Positions 17,701-27,294 of a stretch of 64,000 nucleotides of DNA are shown in pieces. A program made the position numbers and the translations under genes. Origin of the DNA: Subsaxibacter sp. CAU 1640 (GTDB taxonomy: Bacteria > Bacteroidota > Bacteroidia > Flavobacteriales > Flavobacteriaceae); contig NZ_JALNMI010000003.1 of assembly GCF_023156585.1 (NCBI RefSeq), positions 310,001 through 374,000 of the forward strand. The letters are read 5' to 3'. The notes under the pieces are model-generated. The model was given only the letters and a program-made list of their open reading frames with translations. It was not told the DNA's origin and searched no databases. How positions within the stretch are numbered: the first letter of the stretch is position 1; each line of letters starts with the position of its first letter.

Positions 17701-20700
17701 AGTAACAGTGCCAGAAATTACTGGCGATGGATCAGCAGGCAACACAACTACTGGACTTGTAACAATACATCCATAGGCATCAATGACGTGAACGTAATAA
17801 TTTCCTGCATCCGTATTGAATACACTTGCAGATGCCCACAAAGTATCATTTGCAGCAGGTGCAGTAGCTGTCGTTGTAATCTGATATTGATAAGGAGACG
17901 TTCCATTTTGACCAACAGCACTAATAACACCCGAATTTGCATTACAATTTGCATTCTGATCTACCGAAGTTGTCAAACTTAAAGGAATCGCTGATTCTGT
18001 GATATTAAATGGAACAGTCACCACTCCACAACCATTGTTAGGTCCAGATGTTTCGGTTATGAGTACGTAATAATTACCAAATGGCAACGGTCCTAAATTT
18101 GTAACGTTTAGAGAACCATTGGCAGGAACTACTCCTGTTCCACTCACGCCAGTGGTATTTAATGACAACGAATCAAAAATTTCATAAGAAATATTTGTTG
18201 CAGAGCCATAAACGCTATTCACCGTAAACGAAACATTTCCGTCAGCACTTCCTGTACACGTAATGTTATTTGCAGTTACTGCTGTGGCTGTTAAAGTTGA
18301 GTTGGTAGGAATTGGAGCAGCCGCAGGCTCATAATAACTACAATTGGTTGAGGCATCATACACGATAAAAGTATAAACCACACCAGGAGTCAAACCTGTA
18401 AATGTTGCTGACTGGCTTCCTGGTGAATCTTCAGGAATCCAAGTGCCTGCTGGATTTGGATATACAGAAGATGGTCCTTGATAGATGCTAAAGAAGAATG
18501 GTCCTGCACTCGGCAATGATGAACCTATACTTACAGTAGCTTCTCCACCTGATAAACAATCAACCGTTGTTTCAATATTGATATCCAAATCGGTTGGCGG
18601 TGATGCCACAAGCACATCTTGAAACAACACCGAACATCCATTGGCATCAACGACATTTATTTGATATAATCCAAAATCAACCACATCAAAAGTAACAGAT
18701 GTAGAACCTGTGGCGTTCAATTCTGAATTTGAATAGCCATTAGTTCCCGTTACAAAATAGTTATAAGGAGCAGTTCCACCTGTAACAGCATCAATAATGA
18801 TTGAGCCTTGAGAAACACCAGCTGCAGTACAAGTGATGTCAACAGTATGGTAATTAACAATAATTGGATCTGGTTGATCGATTACAACAGTTTCTGTGGC
18901 TGTACAAGATTTTGCATCAGTGACCGTAACAGTATAACTTCCTGCAGGTAAGCCAGAGGTTTGTGTACCAAAATCTGTTCCTGTGGTATCGTTATAAACA
19001 TTGATCACAAATGGTGGTGTTCCTACAGATGTGTCAATTGTTACTTGAATTGCTCCATTGGAATTTCCATTACATAAAATATCTTGAGTCTGTGCTACCA
19101 AACTTAATGCTGGAGGTGACAGTGGAAGAACGGTTTGTGTTCCAGATTCCACAACGCAACCACTAGCATCGGTAATTTGAAATTGATAAGTTCCCGAAGT
19201 TCCTGTTGCATATGTGAATGGTGAACCTGTTGCTCCCAAAGACGAATATGCGCCTCCATTAAAAGAGACTGCATAGGTAAATGGTGGTGTTCCGCCTGAA
19301 ATGGTTCCTGTAATAACTGCATCTGGTGACGAGGTACAATCCAAATCTTTTGTAAGAACAGTACTTACAGTCAAAGGAGGTAGCGGTGAAATGGTAAATG
19401 ATTCACTGTAAACACAGTCATTTTCATCTCTAACCTGAAATGTATAGGTTCCAGGAGATAAACCAGCAAACACATTTGAAGTCTGATATGAAGTTGCAGC
19501 TGATGATGGAGCAATTATTTGATATACCAAAGTTCCTACTCCACCCGTCACACTAGCAACAGTAATATCCGCTGTGTTGGTAGGACACGTTACAGGAGAA
19601 CTGCTAAATGTCATATCCGTTGGTGGATTTAAGGCATCAATCGTGATAACATCTGCTATTGAAGTACATCCACTACTATCTTTTATTGTAATGGTATATG
19701 TTCCACTTGTCAATCCTGAAAAAGATGTTCCATTTTGGAAATTAACACCATCAATACTATAGGTATAAGGAGGTGTTCCACCAGTTACATTTGAAACAGT
19801 AATTGTTCCGTTAGATGAACAAGTGAATGGTGCTGTCAATGTTGCTGTTCCTTCAACACCTGAAGTTGAGTTGATAGTTACTGTTTGTGGATCAGTCAAA
19901 CAGATCGAACCGCCTAATGTGTACTCCAAAACAACGTCATAATCACCTTGTGAAAGACCATTAAATACTGGTGAATTAAAGAATGTTGTTCCTCCATCGA
20001 TACTATATCTAATAGAACTTCCATTGGCATTCGAAACGTTAATGGTAATATTTCCATTATTGCTACCCGAACATTCAATGTCTGTCGTAGCTAGGGTAAA
20101 TTCTGGTGCAGGTGTTGAATCCACCTCAATAGTAGTTGTGGCACTACAGTTATTTGCATCCACTACCATAATATTATAAGTTCCAGGAGCCGTAACTATT
20201 ATTTCTGGAACCGTCTGGAAATCTGTGGTACTGTTAACAAAGTAAAAGTAGGGAGGCGTTCCTCCCACTGGATATATTGTTATTTCACCATCAGTACACG
20301 TCAACGGACTTGTGACTGCAGCTGTAACGGTCAATAATGGTGGCTCCGCGATGGTAACAGTTCCAGTATACTCACATCCATCTTCTGTAGAAACATTTGT
20401 AGTATAAGTACCAGGATTTAAGTTGGCAAACGTATAATTGTTTGCATTGATAGGTCCTACACTGTTTACCAATGTGGCTCCGTTATAAATCGAGAAAAAA
20501 TATTGCGGACGAACATCGTTGGCAGCCAACCTAATCGTTCCTTTATCTCCGTGACAAAGTGGTTGATTTACGATGGTAGAAACCGTAAAATTACGTTCCC
20601 TTATTTGAACATCAGGCACGGTGAACACACAAGGGTTTGTTGGTACTCCCACTTGTCTTATGTAGGCTGTGTAGATTCCAGGGGTGTTTACAGAAAATAC

Positions 20701-22935
20701 GTTACTAGATTGATAATTAACACCATCAATACTGTATTCATATCCTGAAGGCACGCCATTTACTGTAATGCTTCCGGGCGTGGTACAAATTATATCTGTC
20801 GCTGTTACCGTAGGACTCAATAAATTCTGATAGACGTTGAAATAAAATTGATTGAAACATCCACCTTCATAATTTATTGTCAATCTAAATTGACCAGATG
20901 TATTGGCTGTAAAGTTTGGACCTGTAGCAACTTGATTCCAAGTACAAGAAGGATTCTCATTGGCACAATCGGCATTTGAAACAGCAGCACAACTCGATTC
21001 ATCCAACTGTTCCCATATAATTGAAGTTGCTCCAGATATATTCGTTGTAATGTCCCTAAAATCATTGGCACCACACAAAAATATTAACGGCAATAATTTT
21101 CCATCATTAGGACAAGTCACAACTTCATCCGCAAATGGAATCACAGGATTTGGAATACTTCCTCCATAAATACCAACTTCAAACTCTTGAACGATAGATT
21201 GACATGGCGCCGTTGCCGTATTATGTACATAATATGTTCCTGTCGATGTTACGGTTATAGATTGAGTGGTTCCAATTACAGGGTTTCCTGATGGATTTGT
21301 AGACCATGAATAAGAATCATATCCATTTGCTGCTGTTAAAGTCACACTACTACCACACAATACAATATTTTCGGAAAAAGTACAATCATCCAAATCCGCG
21401 AGAAAGTTGGTGGCTTGCGGTGTAATCAAGCATCCAGTATTACTGCTAAAGCTCGGATCATCAGTAATTTGAAAGTTGGGATTGAAAAATCCATTATAGG
21501 TAGCAAAAGCTTGATTGTTAATAATATTAGAACACGCATCAGCCAATTGATTACAAGTTTCAACGGTCATAACCTCTATTCTAATTTCATAGACAGGGTC
21601 ATTTTCTTCAACCAAATAATCTTCAATATCAAATATAATTTCCCTTGTTGCTGGATTGTAACTTGCCACCGTAACACCAGGAGGCAATACCAAATCGGTA
21701 GGATAATTAAAAATGATATTTATAGGAAGGATATCCCTAATCTGAAAGTTAGTGGCATTATCATTTCCAGTGTTTTGAAATCCTATAACATAATTCAGAG
21801 GTTGAGACAAGCCTACGGTTTGACCTCCAATATTGTTGCCCAAGTCATCCTCTACAATTTTTGTGAGGACAATATTTGGCTCTATAATTTCAACCGCAAA
21901 AGCGAAGAAATATTGAAAATACACGTCTTGGTTACTCTCCAACCGCACCAATGCCGATGTGGCATCATTTGCAATGACTGTATTTCCTGGATTTGGAACA
22001 TGCATCACACCGGTATCGAAACCAAGCGTATTGGTACTGTTTGGATTCCGTGTTGTGACTGGTAAAGCACTCAATTGCGTCACCGAACTATTAAAAAAGT
22101 TATTCGCAGGTCTGTCTGCAGCTGACATTGGTATGCCATTGAGCACCAAGCGATCGTTCTGGATTGGTTTGTCACCTTCCAATGTTGCAAAAGCAAAATT
22201 TGCTCTTACAGGCGCTGGTGCAGGAATGGTTCTAAAACCAGAAATTGGTATATCCACATTCACAGAACTACTGATGGCACTAAAACCATCAAAACTTGTA
22301 ATGGATTTTCCTGGAAGTGTTGGATCTTCATATACAACGAAAAGAGACCAACCAGCCGAATAACCAGTACCGTTGTAGGGGTCGAAAGTTCCGGTTGCAC
22401 CTTGTGCACTTGAAACATTCGCAATAGTATAAGTTCCAAGGTTATTAGCCAGACCCGTTACGATATCAGTTACATCTGCGTAACACGAATAAGGAAAACT
22501 TTGCCCAGTGGCAGTACCATTTGCATCATAAACAATAGTACCCGTAACATCGTGATAACCGCCTGTAGGTCCTTTAAATTTTACATTGGTAATTGATTCC
22601 GGGCCACTCGTCACAGCTCCCCAATACAATCCTGCATATTTAATTCGATAACAATTAGGATTTGGGATATCCAAGTCTGCGCTTGACGAACTGAATGTAG
22701 AATTATCTCCATCAATATCGATATATCTCATATCCACATTGTGATTATAAACAGAATTATCGTTAAAAGCGTTGTTGCTCGGCCCCAGGATGTTGTTTCC
22801 TATCAAAATTATATCACCCTTTAAATCCTGATTGAATCTAGGAGTAAAAGGCACATAGTTTTGGGCAAATGCTTGCATACCCAAAAACAGGAATGAAGCA
22901 AGAAGAGCTAATCTAGAAAAAGTAGGTTTTTTCAT
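14734..22935 (-). CDS. sprB: Giant SprB-like cell-surface gliding adhesin with type-B T9SS domain
   Basis: This 2733-residue protein has a signal peptide (ending MQAFAQ), an N-terminal region with a SprB-type opening and a DUF11-like beta-sandwich near residues 350-450 (LNYVIGFQNTGNDNATNF), then about 23 SprB-type modules of about 80-90 residues between roughly 705 and 2640. Modules carry the recurring pattern GGTPPYTYSIDG followed by GTYTITIKDSSGC. The last 85 residues are the gliding-motility C-terminal (type B) sorting domain: CIPNYFTPNNDGVTDGW, FDIFDRYGRKV, LPTGDYWYVV. SprB of F. johnsoniae is moved along the surface to drive gliding; that protein is over twice as long. It is exported by T9SS, probably with the adjacent PorP/SprF protein. 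Repeat number may differ between strains. Confidence 0.88.
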   Translation of the reverse strand: MKKPTFSRLALLASFLFLGMQAFAQNYVPFTPRFNQDLKGDIILIGNNILGPSNNAFNDNSVYNHNVDMRYIDIDGDNSTFSSSSADLDIPNPNCYRIKYAGLYWGAVTSGPESITNVKFKGPTGGYHDVTGTIVYDANGTATGQSFPYSCYADVTDIVTGLANNLGTYTIANVSSAQGATGTFDPYNGTGYSAGWSLFVVYEDPTLPGKSITSFDGFSAISSSVNVDIPISGFRTIPAPAPVRANFAFATLEGDKPIQNDRLVLNGIPMSAADRPANNFFNSSVTQLSALPVTTRNPNSTNTLGFDTGVMHVPNPGNTVIANDATSALVRLESNQDVYFQYFFAFAVEIIEPNIVLTKIVEDDLGNNIGGQTVGLSQPLNYVIGFQNTGNDNATNFQIRDILPINIIFNYPTDLVLPPGVTVASYNPATREIIFDIEDYLVEENDPVYEIRIEVMTVETCNQLADACSNIINNQAFATYNGFFNPNFQITDDPSFSSNTGCLITPQATNFLADLDDCTFSENIVLCGSSVTLTAANGYDSYSWSTNPSGNPVIGTTQSITVTSTGTYYVHNTATAPCQSIVQEFEVGIYGGSIPNPVIPFADEVVTCPNDGKLLPLIFLCGANDFRDITTNISGATSIIWEQLDESSCAAVSNADCANENPSCTWNQVATGPNFTANTSGQFRLTINYEGGCFNQFYFNVYQNLLSPTVTATDIICTTPGSITVNGVPSGYEYSIDGVNYQSSNVFSVNTPGIYTAYIRQVGVPTNPCVFTVPDVQIRERNFTVSTIVNQPLCHGDKGTIRLAANDVRPQYFFSIYNGATLVNSVGPINANNYTFANLNPGTYTTNVSTEDGCEYTGTVTIAEPPLLTVTAAVTSPLTCTDGEITIYPVGGTPPYFYFVNSTTDFQTVPEIIVTAPGTYNIMVVDANNCSATTTIEVDSTPAPEFTLATTDIECSGSNNGNITINVSNANGSSIRYSIDGGTTFFNSPVFNGLSQGDYDVVLEYTLGGSICLTDPQTVTINSTSGVEGTATLTAPFTCSSNGTITVSNVTGGTPPYTYSIDGVNFQNGTSFSGLTSGTYTITIKDSSGCTSIADVITIDALNPPTDMTFSSSPVTCPTNTADITVASVTGGVGTLVYQIIAPSSAATSYQTSNVFAGLSPGTYTFQVRDENDCVYSESFTISPLPPLTVSTVLTKDLDCTSSPDAVITGTISGGTPPFTYAVSFNGGAYSSLGATGSPFTYATGTSGTYQFQITDASGCVVESGTQTVLPLSPPALSLVAQTQDILCNGNSNGAIQVTIDTSVGTPPFVINVYNDTTGTDFGTQTSGLPAGSYTVTVTDAKSCTATETVVIDQPDPIIVNYHTVDITCTAAGVSQGSIIIDAVTGGTAPYNYFVTGTNGYSNSELNATGSTSVTFDVVDFGLYQINVVDANGCSVLFQDVLVASPPTDLDINIETTVDCLSGGEATVSIGSSLPSAGPFFFSIYQGPSSVYPNPAGTWIPEDSPGSQSATFTGLTPGVVYTFIVYDASTNCSYYEPAAAPIPTNSTLTATAVTANNITCTGSADGNVSFTVNSVYGSATNISYEIFDSLSLNTTGVSGTGVVPANGSLNVTNLGPLPFGNYYVLITETSGPNNGCGVVTVPFNITESAIPLSLTTSVDQNANCNANSGVISAVGQNGTSPYQYQITTTATAPAANDTLWASASVFNTDAGNYYVHVIDAYGCIVTSPVVVLPADPSPVISGTVTNQCTATEGSFEIEVTLDSAGMSPYSFSIDGGAFQTRVPPFTVSNLTSGAHTVEIRDVNGCGNTITINIAPPLDVTPSVTTVPSCNNDDGVITVTGSGGTGSYSYAISPNPASISLAGNVFSGVPSGLYTISITDNNTLCTEEVEVSLPTAVPPTFTTTSTPVICFGDNSGSFTINVNGYSGPYTYEVFNTSGVSVLGPVATNTSTNPETVSGMTAGSYTVVITETASPFCSATSTVIISSPAEQLVLAASETSNVTCDNNLGTISAIAIGGWGSYEYELTGAATVAYSSNGTFTDLSAGNYTVNVRDAQNCIASVNVTLSVPNPITAMFTPNTTLLSCFGDQDASIIVTNVSGGQGGNYTYTLNSILPTPSSSGPQTSNVFNGLGEGTYNVTITDGYNCEMTSTDIVITQPTPIQANLVVTTTPTCLTQATLTLSASGGTGNYTYSNNSNFSPVLGTFTSSVTFSVPAGTYEYYVRDANGCVANVSNEITIDELPELTIDLTASNPTINCAGDNTGSVVADAQGGLGNYVYTLQDSAGNAIPATQNSPGVFTQLVAGTYIVNVLSGDCEETSAPVTITEPSAPLEATFNISNVSCSGSNNGSLEILATGGTGIIKYAISPQLNQFFETNVFENLAPGNYDVIVQDILGCYLTFNFTITEPAPVIISIVADSMFPEVCEGDALGEFSIDISGGTAPYSVNLDNYDGTYTTGTLTQTQFDFTGLGGGDHTVFVRDAEGCESEWNITFPESVTINPLIEVENLCENNVGTNMVVVTVDESNTDLSQLDYSLDGGPYQSSNIFTNIPAGVDHFINVRHTNGCIQTTEFFDIDEIQPVTITLSEGDLNEIIANANGGSGDYTYTFNGENYGTTNEFIITESGTYTIAVTDSWGCMASASLYLEFVDICIPNYFTPNNDGVTDGWAPGCTDNYPNLEFDIFDRYGRKVATYRVGEYWDGKYNNRELPTGDYWYVVRLNSSTNDRDFVGHFTLYR

Positions 22936-23008
22936 GGTCTTAAGATTTGGTGGTTACATTTTCTCCAAAGGGCGTTGGCGAAAATGTTTTGGGCCTCAAT
23001 TATTTATA

Positions 23009-25699
23009 TTAATTTTCAATTTTCACTATTGACATTTTTGTGTTATATGGTCTATCTCCTTTTGACGACAATGCATTGTTCGCCTCTTCTATACTATCAA
23101 ATTTCTGATAGTAGATATAATATTTACTGGTATTAACATCATAAAAGAAATCTATATCTCTGCGTCCTGATGCCACCACTTTGGTTACAAAATCATCACG
23201 TTTGTCTTTATCATTATGGACTGCTACAATCATATAATATCCATTGTCTACATTTTTGACATTTTTAAGAATCTGAATATTACTACTTTGCTCTTGGCCA
23301 AAATCAAAATCTTCAGTTTTCAATGGTGTTGTTGCCAATTTGGTGTTTTGCTTAATGATGCTCAAAGCCGCTCTATCTTGCTGATATCTATCCTCTTCAC
23401 TGTCATAAGCAGCACGTTTGATACGTCGTTTTCGCTCAAACTCTGTAGCTTCTTTAATTTGCTCCAAATTTGATGTCAAAGTTGCCTTGGTTTGAATAGC
23501 TGTCAATTGCTCTGCTTTAAGACGTTTGATGGTGTTTTTATAGTACAGATTGACTTCGTCATTTTCCAAAGGAATAATTCTGAATCTTTCATCGTATAAT
23601 CTTTCCAACTCTTTGATTCGCTCATTTCTTGTAGCAATTACCTCATCCAAATCCGTTTTTAAAGCTTCCAAAGCGTTGTTTTCGGCAGTAAGACTTTTGA
23701 ATGGTTTTGGCTCCATAAAGATGCCTTGATCACTCAAATCATTCTCCTCCTTCAAATCTTTTAAATCTTGATTCTTCACCGCAATCGCCTGTCTGAACTC
23801 ATTTAATAACTCTGTTTGACGATTTTCCGAATCTTCTGCCTGCTTTTCTACAGATGTCATTGAGACACCCAATTCATCGGTTGGTACAACAGACAACTCT
23901 TGTGAATCCTTGTTACCTTTAGCTTCGGCTTCAGACTCTAATTGCGAAGCTTCTTCCTGCACTTTTTGTTCGGCCTCAAGTTTAGCTTGGGCTTCAGCAG
24001 CTTCTCTTTTTTGTGTTTCCTCTGCAATTCGGGCTTCCTCTGCCAACCTTTCAGCTTCCGCTTTAGCTTGAACTTCTTCCCTCGCCTTCTGTACCGCTTC
24101 TTCTTTTGCTTTTGCTTCAGCTTCTGCTTTTAGCCTATTTTCTTCTGTCAATCTTGCTTCTTCCGCTAGCCTTGCAGCTTCTGCCTGTGCTTCAGCTTCC
24201 AATCGTTCAGCTTCTTCCTTGGCTTTTTGTTCTGCTTCAATTTTAGCTTGAGCTTCCGCAGCCTCTCTTTTACGTGTTTCTTCTTCAACTCGTGCCTGTT
24301 CTGCCAATCTTGCCGCTTCTGCTTTAGCTTGGGCTTCTTCCCTTGCCTTTTGTTCTGCAGCAGCTTTAGCTTCTGCTTCTGCTTTTGCCTTGTTTTCCGC
24401 TGCTATTTTAGCTTTAGCCTCTGCCACTTCTTTGGCAAGAACTTCTGCTTCCAATCGTGCAGCCTCTTCTTGTGCTTTCGCTTTGGCCTCTTGTTTGGCT
24501 TTAGCTTCTTCTTTCGCTTTAGTTTCAGTAGCTACTCTTGCTTTATCTTCCTCTAGTGCTTTTGCTCTAGCTTCTGCGTCGGCTTTAGCCTTATTTTCGG
24601 CAGCCAATTTTGCTTGCGCCTCTTTTTCGGTTCTCTCTTCCGCTTCAATTTTAGCTTGAGCTCTATTTTCCGCAGCCAATTTTCTATTTGCTTCTGCTTC
24701 AACTTTTGATATTTTTGAAACCGGTTTTCTTCGTTTTTCAGATGAAATCAATCCTGCCACTTCATCATCTCCACCATAATCATAATTGTTATTGTTTTCA
24801 AACCTGTAAGCCAATGTGATTTCGTGAGATGGACCAAAATCGGTCAAAGCACCAAGAGCCTTCTCGAAATTATATTCAATGGCAATATTTTTTGTGATAT
24901 TGATTCCCAGACCTCCTGATGCGCCATATAAGTTGTTGTATCCTACTTGCGCCCAAATTCCTTTGGGAACAGTTACCATCGCAATTCCAGATACAACGGT
25001 TTTATCCTTTTTAAAATCTGACCTTAATAAAGCTGTGAATTTGCTTTCATCAAAAAAGCCAGAGCTGTCTATATAACCAGTATACATCATATGTGCCTGA
25101 ATACTTTGTTCAGGATTGTCTTCAATAAGCTCGGAAGAATTGATATTGTACAGTGCCAAGTTGTTAACGGAAACACCAAAATCCAAAAATGCTGTTCCGT
25201 AATTGATTCCTGGATTTACAGTAAGTAAAAAGTGAGAAGGAATATTCTCCAATGAAGGATCTGGAAAGTTTGTGACCACTCTTCCGTCATTAATGCCACT
25301 TTTATAAGCACCAATGTTTAAACCGAAAGTCAAATTGCTATCTCTATCCAATCGGGCGTTGTATGCAAAATTCAAAACGCCTCCAAAAGTGGTCAACACA
25401 CCATAATTTTGCTGAAACAATCCGATTCCTGCACCTATATTTTCTGCAAATCGACCTGAATAGCTTGCCAAATGTGTTTGAGGTGCGTCTTCAAACTGAA
25501 CCCACTCTCTTTTATTTGTGATACTGATGAATTTTGTTTGTTGTCTTACGAAACTAAAGGTTGGATTAAAAGCATATTGGTTAAAAGTCAAAGAATTTCT
25601 TATTGGCAATGCAAGCGCAACCACTCCGTCTTCTTCTTGGGAGTAGGACATCCATATGGAACAGATGAATAACGCTATGGTCAATAAATAACTCTTCAT
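23009..25699 (-). CDS. PorP/SprF domain fused to a TolA-like coiled coil and SPOR-like domain
   Basis: The 896-residue protein begins with a signal peptide (ending MSYSQ) and a PorP/SprF-type barrel domain at about 25-315 (SLTFNQYAFNPTFSF, KREWVQFEDAPQTHLASYSG). Residues of about 327-593 are a long Ala/Glu/Lys/Arg helix made of near-repeats such as AEAKAKEEA, like TolA domain II. Residues 594-800 are further helical. The last 85 residues (GYYMIVAVHNDKDKRDDFV, KYYIYYQKFDSIEEANNAL) look like a SPOR-type peptidoglycan-binding fold. It could tie an outer-membrane T9SS component to the cell wall. It lies between a type-B T9SS protein gene (1 base gap) and sprB, the position of sprD in the F. johnsoniae sprCDBF operon as I recall it. 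Orthology needs alignment. Confidence 0.78.
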   Translation of the reverse strand: MKSYLLTIALFICSIWMSYSQEEDGVVALALPIRNSLTFNQYAFNPTFSFVRQQTKFISITNKREWVQFEDAPQTHLASYSGRFAENIGAGIGLFQQNYGVLTTFGGVLNFAYNARLDRDSNLTFGLNIGAYKSGINDGRVVTNFPDPSLENIPSHFLLTVNPGINYGTAFLDFGVSVNNLALYNINSSELIEDNPEQSIQAHMMYTGYIDSSGFFDESKFTALLRSDFKKDKTVVSGIAMVTVPKGIWAQVGYNNLYGASGGLGINITKNIAIEYNFEKALGALTDFGPSHEITLAYRFENNNNYDYGGDDEVAGLISSEKRRKPVSKISKVEAEANRKLAAENRAQAKIEAEERTEKEAQAKLAAENKAKADAEARAKALEEDKARVATETKAKEEAKAKQEAKAKAQEEAARLEAEVLAKEVAEAKAKIAAENKAKAEAEAKAAAEQKAREEAQAKAEAARLAEQARVEEETRKREAAEAQAKIEAEQKAKEEAERLEAEAQAEAARLAEEARLTEENRLKAEAEAKAKEEAVQKAREEVQAKAEAERLAEEARIAEETQKREAAEAQAKLEAEQKVQEEASQLESEAEAKGNKDSQELSVVPTDELGVSMTSVEKQAEDSENRQTELLNEFRQAIAVKNQDLKDLKEENDLSDQGIFMEPKPFKSLTAENNALEALKTDLDEVIATRNERIKELERLYDERFRIIPLENDEVNLYYKNTIKRLKAEQLTAIQTKATLTSNLEQIKEATEFERKRRIKRAAYDSEEDRYQQDRAALSIIKQNTKLATTPLKTEDFDFGQEQSSNIQILKNVKNVDNGYYMIVAVHNDKDKRDDFVTKVVASGRRDIDFFYDVNTSKYYIYYQKFDSIEEANNALSSKGDRPYNTKMSIVKIEN

Positions 25700-25700
25700 A

Positions 25701-27164
25701 TCATTTTATAATCGTGATGGAGCCTTTCTTTTCTTTTTGATTTGGTGGTTTTATGATATAATAAAAAACAAGGTTGACACTTGTTAAGTTCAGTTGATTT
25801 TGCGGCCAATTATTCTGATAATCATTGGTTTGAAACACAACCTCTCCTCTATTCGTCAAAATCATCACTTCAGTGTTTGTTCCACTTACATATTGTGTAG
25901 GTATTACCCAAGTATCATTCACTCCATCACCATTCGGACTTATCACATTTGGGATATTTGCAACATCCGGAAATGGATCTACAGGTTCACTGATAGAAAA
26001 AAGTATCTCTTTAGAAACCACACAACCCGACGTTTGATAAATAATTACCTTATAATCACCAAATTCAGACGCCTCATAAGTATCATCTTCTGCGCCAGGA
26101 ATCAACACATCGTTTAAGTACCATTCAAATTCTGCATCAATGGCATCAGTAGTGACAAAAACGGTTAAGGTTTCTCCTATTTCCATTTCATTTTCTTCAG
26201 AAACATTGATATCGCTCGAAAAACCTTCGCTTTCCAAAACGATTGAGCCTGATGCTTGACAGCTTCCCAAATCAACCTGAACTGAATAGGTTCCTGATTC
26301 ATCTGTTTGGTACATTTGTTCGTTAGCATCCGGAATCAAAACACCATCTTTATACCATTGATAGCTATTGCCACCAAGCGTACTCAAGGTTGTCATTCCT
26401 TGCTCTGGACAAAACGGATTTCCTAAACTAGAAGAAATAGTGGCATTTGCTTCTCCTGAAACCGCTTCGCTTATGGCTACACGATTTGAGAATGAGTTTG
26501 ATGTACACGTTCCATAATTGGTTCTTGCAAAATAGGTTCCCGGTTGATCAACTGTCAGTGTTGGTCCATCGGCCACAAAGACTGATGTTGTAGGACCAGT
26601 TTCTTTATACCATTTAAATGTCAAAGAAGGATAGTTCAAAGGCGAGTCATTGTCGCCAAAACCTGGATTATCAATAGTCAATAAATAACTTCCGCCTGAA
26701 CAGTATGCTGCCGTAGACACCAAATTATTGATTGTAAATGGACTGTCTTGACTCTTGTAATAAGCCGCAAAAGTGGCTGAACCCGAACTTGTAGCCACTG
26801 GAGCAGAACTTTTAATTCGTAATCTGTAACCTTCACCTGCAGTGGTTGTAGGCAAGGAAAAACTCAAGGTAGCTGGAGATGTTGTTACAGCGCCAGGATT
26901 TGATGTGAAAACGACTGTTGCATTTGAAAAATTTCCTGTTGCGTCAGACATTTCAATGGAAAATTGATTTGTTGGTCCAACAGCTGATTCGGGAGAAAAA
27001 ACAAAAGTAACATTATAGGTATTGAAAGAACTACTCGCACAAGCCTGACTGAAGCCAAGATTAGGCGCACCAATAACAATTTGAGCGCTAGTATGTCCTG
27101 AAATCAACAGGACAAACAAACAGGTCAAAAAGTATAGTTTTTTTAATGTAGTAGTTTTTTGCAT
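25701..27164 (-). CDS. Secreted protein with gliding-motility type-B C-terminal domain
   Basis: I chose the ATG at 27164 (487 residues) over a TTG six codons upstream because it gives a standard signal peptide (LTCLFVLLISGHTSAQ). Most of the protein is Ig-like beta-sandwich, with several modules containing GTYFARTNYGTC, NSYQWYKDGVLIPDA and FEWYLNDVLIPGAEDD. The end is the type-B T9SS sorting domain: NVISPNGDGVNDTWVIP, EVMILTNRGEVVFQT and a final KKGSITIIK. The stop is one base from the start of the PorP fusion gene, so they are translationally close. It takes the place of sprC in a sprCDBF-like operon. The role beyond T9SS export to the surface is unknown. Confidence 0.82.
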   Translation of the reverse strand: MQKTTTLKKLYFLTCLFVLLISGHTSAQIVIGAPNLGFSQACASSSFNTYNVTFVFSPESAVGPTNQFSIEMSDATGNFSNATVVFTSNPGAVTTSPATLSFSLPTTTAGEGYRLRIKSSAPVATSSGSATFAAYYKSQDSPFTINNLVSTAAYCSGGSYLLTIDNPGFGDNDSPLNYPSLTFKWYKETGPTTSVFVADGPTLTVDQPGTYFARTNYGTCTSNSFSNRVAISEAVSGEANATISSSLGNPFCPEQGMTTLSTLGGNSYQWYKDGVLIPDANEQMYQTDESGTYSVQVDLGSCQASGSIVLESEGFSSDINVSEENEMEIGETLTVFVTTDAIDAEFEWYLNDVLIPGAEDDTYEASEFGDYKVIIYQTSGCVVSKEILFSISEPVDPFPDVANIPNVISPNGDGVNDTWVIPTQYVSGTNTEVMILTNRGEVVFQTNDYQNNWPQNQLNLTSVNLVFYYIIKPPNQKEKKGSITIIK

Positions 27165-27294
27165 TAAGCTTGGTTTTATCAAATTGGGGCAAACTTTTGA
27201 ATAACTGTGCTTTATATCTATTCCATTTAATCAGTGAAACCCGTAATGATTTCATCAAACGAGTCACTGCTATCTCAATAAGTTTTATTAAATA

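Noticed and set aside
21415-22065. A 216-codon plus-strand open frame opposite the SprB-like gene.
   Set aside because: It is antisense to a continuous coding frame with a clear domain architecture and has a low-complexity, Ile-rich product without recognisable motifs.
23942-24659. Long plus-strand open frames opposite the Ala/Glu/Lys-rich part of the PorP fusion gene.
   Set aside because: They are Phe/Ser/Cys- or Ala/Ser-rich mirror images of GCT/GAA/AAA codons in a clear coding region and have no family features.
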